Shown here: piece by piece, positions 59,706 to 64,000 of the stretch
Layout: each line of letters begins with the position of its first letter
How positions within the stretch are numbered: the first letter of the stretch is position 1
Assembly (NCBI GenBank): GCA_907163375.1
Contig: CAJQUW010000601.1
Location: 1 to 64,000, forward strand
Reading direction: 5' to 3'
From: Prostheceraeus crozeri
Taxonomy: Eukaryota; Platyhelminthes; Polycladida; Euryleptidae
DNA: 64,000 bases
Notes under the pieces: model-generated
What the model saw: only the letters and a program-made list of their open reading frames with translations
Told to the model about the DNA's origin: nothing
The model's database searches: none
Program-made: the position numbers and the translations under genes

Positions 59706-61666
59706 TATTATACAATGTATATGCAATGTAGTTTGCCATGTGATGTACTTAATTAGCAGCTTAGATGGAATTTTCGCATTTTGGATATCTAGACTGAAGA
59801 ATGTAACACTTAGATCTCAATGAAATGTCGATGTTCCGCGACAATGGGAATAACTAATGTAAGACAATATATCAAATTATCGGTCAATGCACCCGCATTT
59901 TTGTTTTTGAGCGAGACGTTCGGAAAATGATCGCTCTTATTTTTTTCAAAAATAGCTAAAAATGTTTCATCAATTATCATTCAAAACATCTTTTTTTAAA
60001 TAAGAATGCATTGTAAAAGCCATATGGCACCTATTTGTAAAAAAATCATATTCTGAACAGAAGCAGATATTATTCATTCAACCGGAGTAAGCGTTGCGTA
60101 GCAGAAAAGTGCATGATTCTAGGACATCATGGGATTTTCAAAACTTGGTCAACAACATCTCAACCATCATCCAACTAAAAACATTTTCGACGAGGTTGAC
60201 GAAAGGGTGACTGGTTTCCATAAGCAGGCAGCCAGATTTCCTATATAAATTACTTGGAAGTGGTCTTGTAGCCGTAAATATTATTATTGGCCATTATGCC
60301 TACATACTGGCATAGAAAATGGCTACTACAGATTTGCTGTATTTTGTAATTTCGCTGTCAATAGTTCTAAAGTTCTTCATTTAATCAAAGTTTAAGCTAA
60401 TGTGGACTTTATTGCACCACTCTCGCAAGTTTGCACTTTAAGTAGACTGCCAACATCCTTATTGAAATACAATTGCAAAATGTACAAGATGATACTTGAG
60501 AGACAAAATTCATTATCGCAAGTTTGAGATGGTGGAGTGGCATGCATTCCAGCATCCCATCCACCACTGGACCGCCACTGGTGTTGTAGTATGCAAGTTT
60601 TATTCATCTTGCAGTTGAGGATCGTCCATGTGTACTGATACGAGGGTGAGGATCACTAAATCAATAATAGGTCACCGCTGTCTGTTAGCATCATGATGTC
60701 CCGGCATTGTTCATTGAATTGGGCTCAACAGGAAGTCCTCAGTGACTGGAGGCTTAGTGTGCATGATTTCCTCTAAATGAAGCGACAAACGCAATACAGG
60801 ACAGAAGTCAACCAAACATCGAAATGCATGCATGTTTTCAAACGCACGGGCCTAAATGACGCTCCTGGCGAAGATCTTTGACAACACCACAGAGATAGAT
60901 TCTTTTGCGTATGGGCTAGTCTAGAGCGGAAATAATCCTATCCTAACCACTGTATGCAATGGTAGCTAGCCATAGAGATTGACATAGATGTTTGTCTCTT
61001 TTTGGCTTGTGTGATTGGCCGCGCGAGCGCATATCAGAAGTCATAGAAATTGACAACAATAAAACCTCTAGAATGGAAATTAAGCTTCATGCAATGCACA
61101 ATAACGGCACATAAATCACACGCATTTTCACTTAGATGCACCTGCCAACGTCTGTATCATTGGGTTAGAATCAGTCACATGAGTAAATCGAAGCCTTTCA
61201 TTGGTGATCCATGCCCCAACTTAGTTCCCTCGGATGTGCCGCGACCTTGAGTCAATTTTCATTCTAGCGAACTTCAGATAAAGTTTATTTCTATGGCAGA
61301 AGTAGTTCGTGTCAGCGAATACACGAACCTCAACGTTCAGATTGCAGGAAGGTCTGTCAAGTGAAAAGTACGCATATTTGACTCAATTTTTCTTAGTGAT
61401 GAATTCGTCAAATGGAAACATCATTCACGCCGTTCGACTCTTCGCGATCTGAAATACTGACTGTGTGCGTTTAATGAGGTGTCAATCTTCTGCTTCGTCA
61501 GAATTTAAGCTTGAATTTGTATTTCGTTCAATAGAAAGTTGATCTTTTTTGCCCCTTGAGACTAGTTCTGACTGTTATCATTAGGAAAGTCATCTCTACA
61601 CCCGAACACACCGACAAGGCAATCTATCTCAGTGGTCAAAACATTTCTGATCTCAATGTACTTTGC
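59706..61666. other. region without a supported gene
   Basis: Near 60541-60584 the minus strand reads CCAGTGGCGGTCCAGTGGTG, similar to one end of many hAT transposons. No partner was found. No coding region was recognised. Confidence 0.45.
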
Positions 61667-61945
61667 TCAGCAAGATCGGTCACTCTTGTCAAAGCAATGG
61701 AACGATTGTTGAAAAAAATTATCCAGAATAAATAAAGACGAATTTGCTTCAATAAATCCGTCTTGTTTCACTTCGTAATGTTTACGAATTAATCCCACTT
61801 CTTTCATTTTCTGACATCCACGAAAATAAATGGCAAAAACGTAATGACGCAGCTTGTGAACCATCTCAGGAAGCGCCCGCTCCCTGATCTTCCTCTGTTC
61901 TTCGAACATGGTGGAGACATCATAACTCTTCCTTCTCACCTTCAT
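61667..61945 (-). other. possible exon or small gene, unrecognised
   Basis: A 92-codon minus-strand frame starts at an ATG in a favourable context (ttaaaaATGaagg) and has balanced codon use. It is basic and hydrophilic at first (MKVRRKSYDVSTMFEEQRK), then KLRHYVFAIYFRGCQKMKEV, ending with a TGA. It lacks a signal peptide, a membrane segment and any recognised domain. It might be a first coding exon or chance. Frames of this length are expected several times in the window. Confidence 0.2.
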
Positions 61946-62188
61946 TTTTAATCATAACATCCTTTACAGTTGATGTACTTAAAATCAATCAGAACCTTTC
62001 TTAAAAAGTGCAAAGTTAATTGCAATAATTGTTTTCGAAAAATTCTCTACTAGGCCTACTGCAATTCATTGATTGTGACAAAATAGAGTTTTTGATAGCG
62101 ACGATTTGTTTGAAAATTCATTCCCTCGCATGACTTACGTGTATATTTATAGTCATCATAAGATTATCAGTTTAAACATTGTTGATAG

Positions 62189-63766
62189 CAGGGCATTTGA
62201 ACGAACGATTGAACGATAATTTTTTTATTTTTCTGATGAACGAATTGTCGAAAGGTATGTCTGAGAGGCCAATTGGAACGAACGGCTTTTTTGCTTGATG
62301 AATGTGATTGAACGTCAAATTAGCCTAACCCTGGAAAACTCAGTATATGATAAATAATAGTAGAAAATCCTTGATACTTTCCAATACTGTTTATTTGCAC
62401 ACTCTTGATTTCAATAACATAGTATTTTGAAATTTGAAAATATTACCAGTGACCCATCGGACTTTCGTGGTAGTGAAATCTCGGATATTTAGATAAAAGA
62501 AAAATCTATTGATGCTCTTCGAAATTGCTTTTTTAAGTATCAAAGCTTCAGTTCAATGACATTTTGTGAATAAATTACAAGAGATTTGCTATTACACAAT
62601 GCTTCCACCTCCTGTTATTGATTTGTTATTCGAAAATACATGTAGCCCTACTACTCATAGACTACTAAAAAATCTACGCATATCACCATCAATACTGCTT
62701 AGCAGTGATGAAAAGTGGAGAAGCAGGACTGAAGAAGTTTCACATCCCTCCATGAAGCAGCTAAATTTGTCATGACACGCACTAAATTATCATTTAATTC
62801 ATCGCTTGGTCACAAAACATTGAACATTTTGAATTCATAGGCCTGCTTGCACTGTGAGTGTCAAATACCTTTACTTTTTAATAATAGCATGTACTGTGTT
62901 GCTTTTGCATCAAGTTAAGTCATAAACTGGAGTGTGGCCGATGTGGACATCTCGATTTTTTGCGGGAAGCGGGCATTCGCCTGCGGGCACGGGCATGTAC
63001 AGTATAATGGCTTAATCTGTGAATTCACATCCGGTCAGTGGATATGCTGGTAGGGATTCATGGCGCCATACATGGCGAGGGCCTCATGTACGAGTATGTT
63101 GGCTAAGCTCATTATGCAATTGAATCTATTGTCACTATCGAATTTAGTCACATCGTATTCTTAAAATCACTATTTCTGAAGGCTAGACTAGGCATATGCT
63201 AGCTGAGAAGTTCCAATCTTTGTGTTAGCGAAGTGTCAAATGGGTGAACATCGACCCATCGTCACCTACAGCAACTTCGTGCAGTGTGATGCTGCTAAAA
63301 CGTGTTATAGGCTAATCATCACGACAGAGGGATTTTGAGTTCCTCTATGGATCTTGATATTCTCTAGTTTGCTTGTGTTTGATACAAAAGGCGTGTGTGA
63401 CGTGTAACGTTTGACATCAACTTATAATTCGCATTGTCTTTGCGGGACAATACCGACAACTCCGATACTGCAGCTTGCATTATTTCGCGATGTCAGATGG
63501 GAGAACATCCTGCATTGCCAGCTTCCACGTTTCTCTGAAAAAAAACAATGTTAGCTAGAAACGACAGCACCATGCAGGGTCCATCAACATTGAACATTGT
63601 TTTGACTTTAAAAGAACAATTGAACAGGTGTTTTATGCCATGAGCGAACGGAACGGGGATGATAGATCATTTGACCTGTGAACGAACGAACGGGTCTGAA
63701 AGGCTTACGGAAGTCTGAACGGAATATCAAGCGAACGGGGAAAAAGATGACCATTCAGATGCCCTG
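62189..63766. mobile_element. probable non-autonomous hAT transposon
   Basis: The left end CAGGGCATTTGAACG (62189) and the reverse complement of the right end, CAGGGCATCTGAATG (ending 63766), match at 13 of 15 bases. Both begin with the CAG common to hAT ends. Flanking 8-bp words gttgatag (62181-62188) and gttaatag (63767-63774) differ by one base, fitting an aged hAT target duplication. Both subterminal regions are packed with gaacg words, as expected of transposase-binding repeats. The 1.58-kb interior encodes no recognised transposase. A 69-codon frame at 62566-62775 is unidentified. Confidence 0.6.
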
Positions 63767-64000
63767 GTTAATAGAAATCGGTAGCTTGTAAAGGTGCACG
63801 AACTTATCCCGAAATTACGGATCCCAACTTATTTCCAACTTGGAAAACATGTGATGAGTGATAAAATGATAAAAATGTTTATGTACAATGAATGATGGAT
63901 GAAGGATGAGATGTACAAGTAAGTGACATGATGATACGGATCGGAAGAAAAGGCCATGCGTAAATCATTGCATGCATTACAAGTCAAATGTCAAAATTGA

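Noticed and set aside
60541-60585. CCAGTGGCGGTCCAG on the minus strand, possible hAT end
   Set aside because: A single end only, with no partner or target duplication.

Overview
The window is AT-rich eukaryotic DNA (roughly 64% A+T by eye), almost certainly from an animal. Every confidently recognised protein-coding segment belongs to a transposable element. The mix (a P element, a Mag-like Ty3 element, Penelope-like elements, CR1/Jockey-type LINEs, Tc1/mariner, hAT-like repeats and tRNA-derived SINEs), with frequent words such as aggccta and taccggt, suggests a marine invertebrate. An echinoderm-like genome is a guess the sequence does not prove. No host gene, tRNA or rRNA gene, CRISPR array or prokaryotic operon is supported. 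A few short open frames are listed with low confidence because their length alone is within chance at this base composition.

Layout. 1-27 kb: mostly unannotated AT-rich DNA with a tRNA-derived SINE (8.0-8.2 kb), a LINE fragment (12.7-13.1 kb), a second SINE present as an inverted pair (23.55-23.9 kb), and a perfect 200-bp spacerless palindrome (26.71-26.91 kb). 27-38 kb: a small element with 34-bp inverted ends (27.4 kb), the 3' part of a Penelope-like element with a GIY-YIG endonuclease (30.9-31.65 kb), paired hairpins (32.1-32.5 kb), two LINE relics (33.25-33.8 and 34.4-35.5 kb), a foldback insertion flanked by 14-bp repeats (36.3-36.6 kb), and a Tc1/mariner relic (37.4-38.0 kb). 43-45 kb: a non-autonomous DNA transposon with 45-bp inverted ends. 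45.4-48.7 kb: a nearly intact P element with identical 43-bp inverted ends and a perfect 8-bp target duplication. 49.55-53.13 kb: a young LTR retrotransposon with nearly identical LTRs and a 5-bp target duplication; its reverse-transcriptase and integrase parts lie on opposite strands. 59.0-59.7 kb: two Penelope-like 3' ends head to head. 62.2-63.8 kb: a probable non-autonomous hAT element.

The recent arrivals are the P element and the LTR element, about 0.9 kb apart. The LINE, Penelope and Tc1 copies are decayed. A recurring theme is DNA that folds on itself. At least seven loci are inverted repeats, and several carry one small cassette (a UUGAGAA or CUGAAGA box, a short hairpin, then GAAA) that resembles the hammerhead-ribozyme motif known from Penelope-like elements. 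That cassette, the palindrome and the rearranged LTR element are the most interesting leads. No new functional host system can be demonstrated from this sequence.
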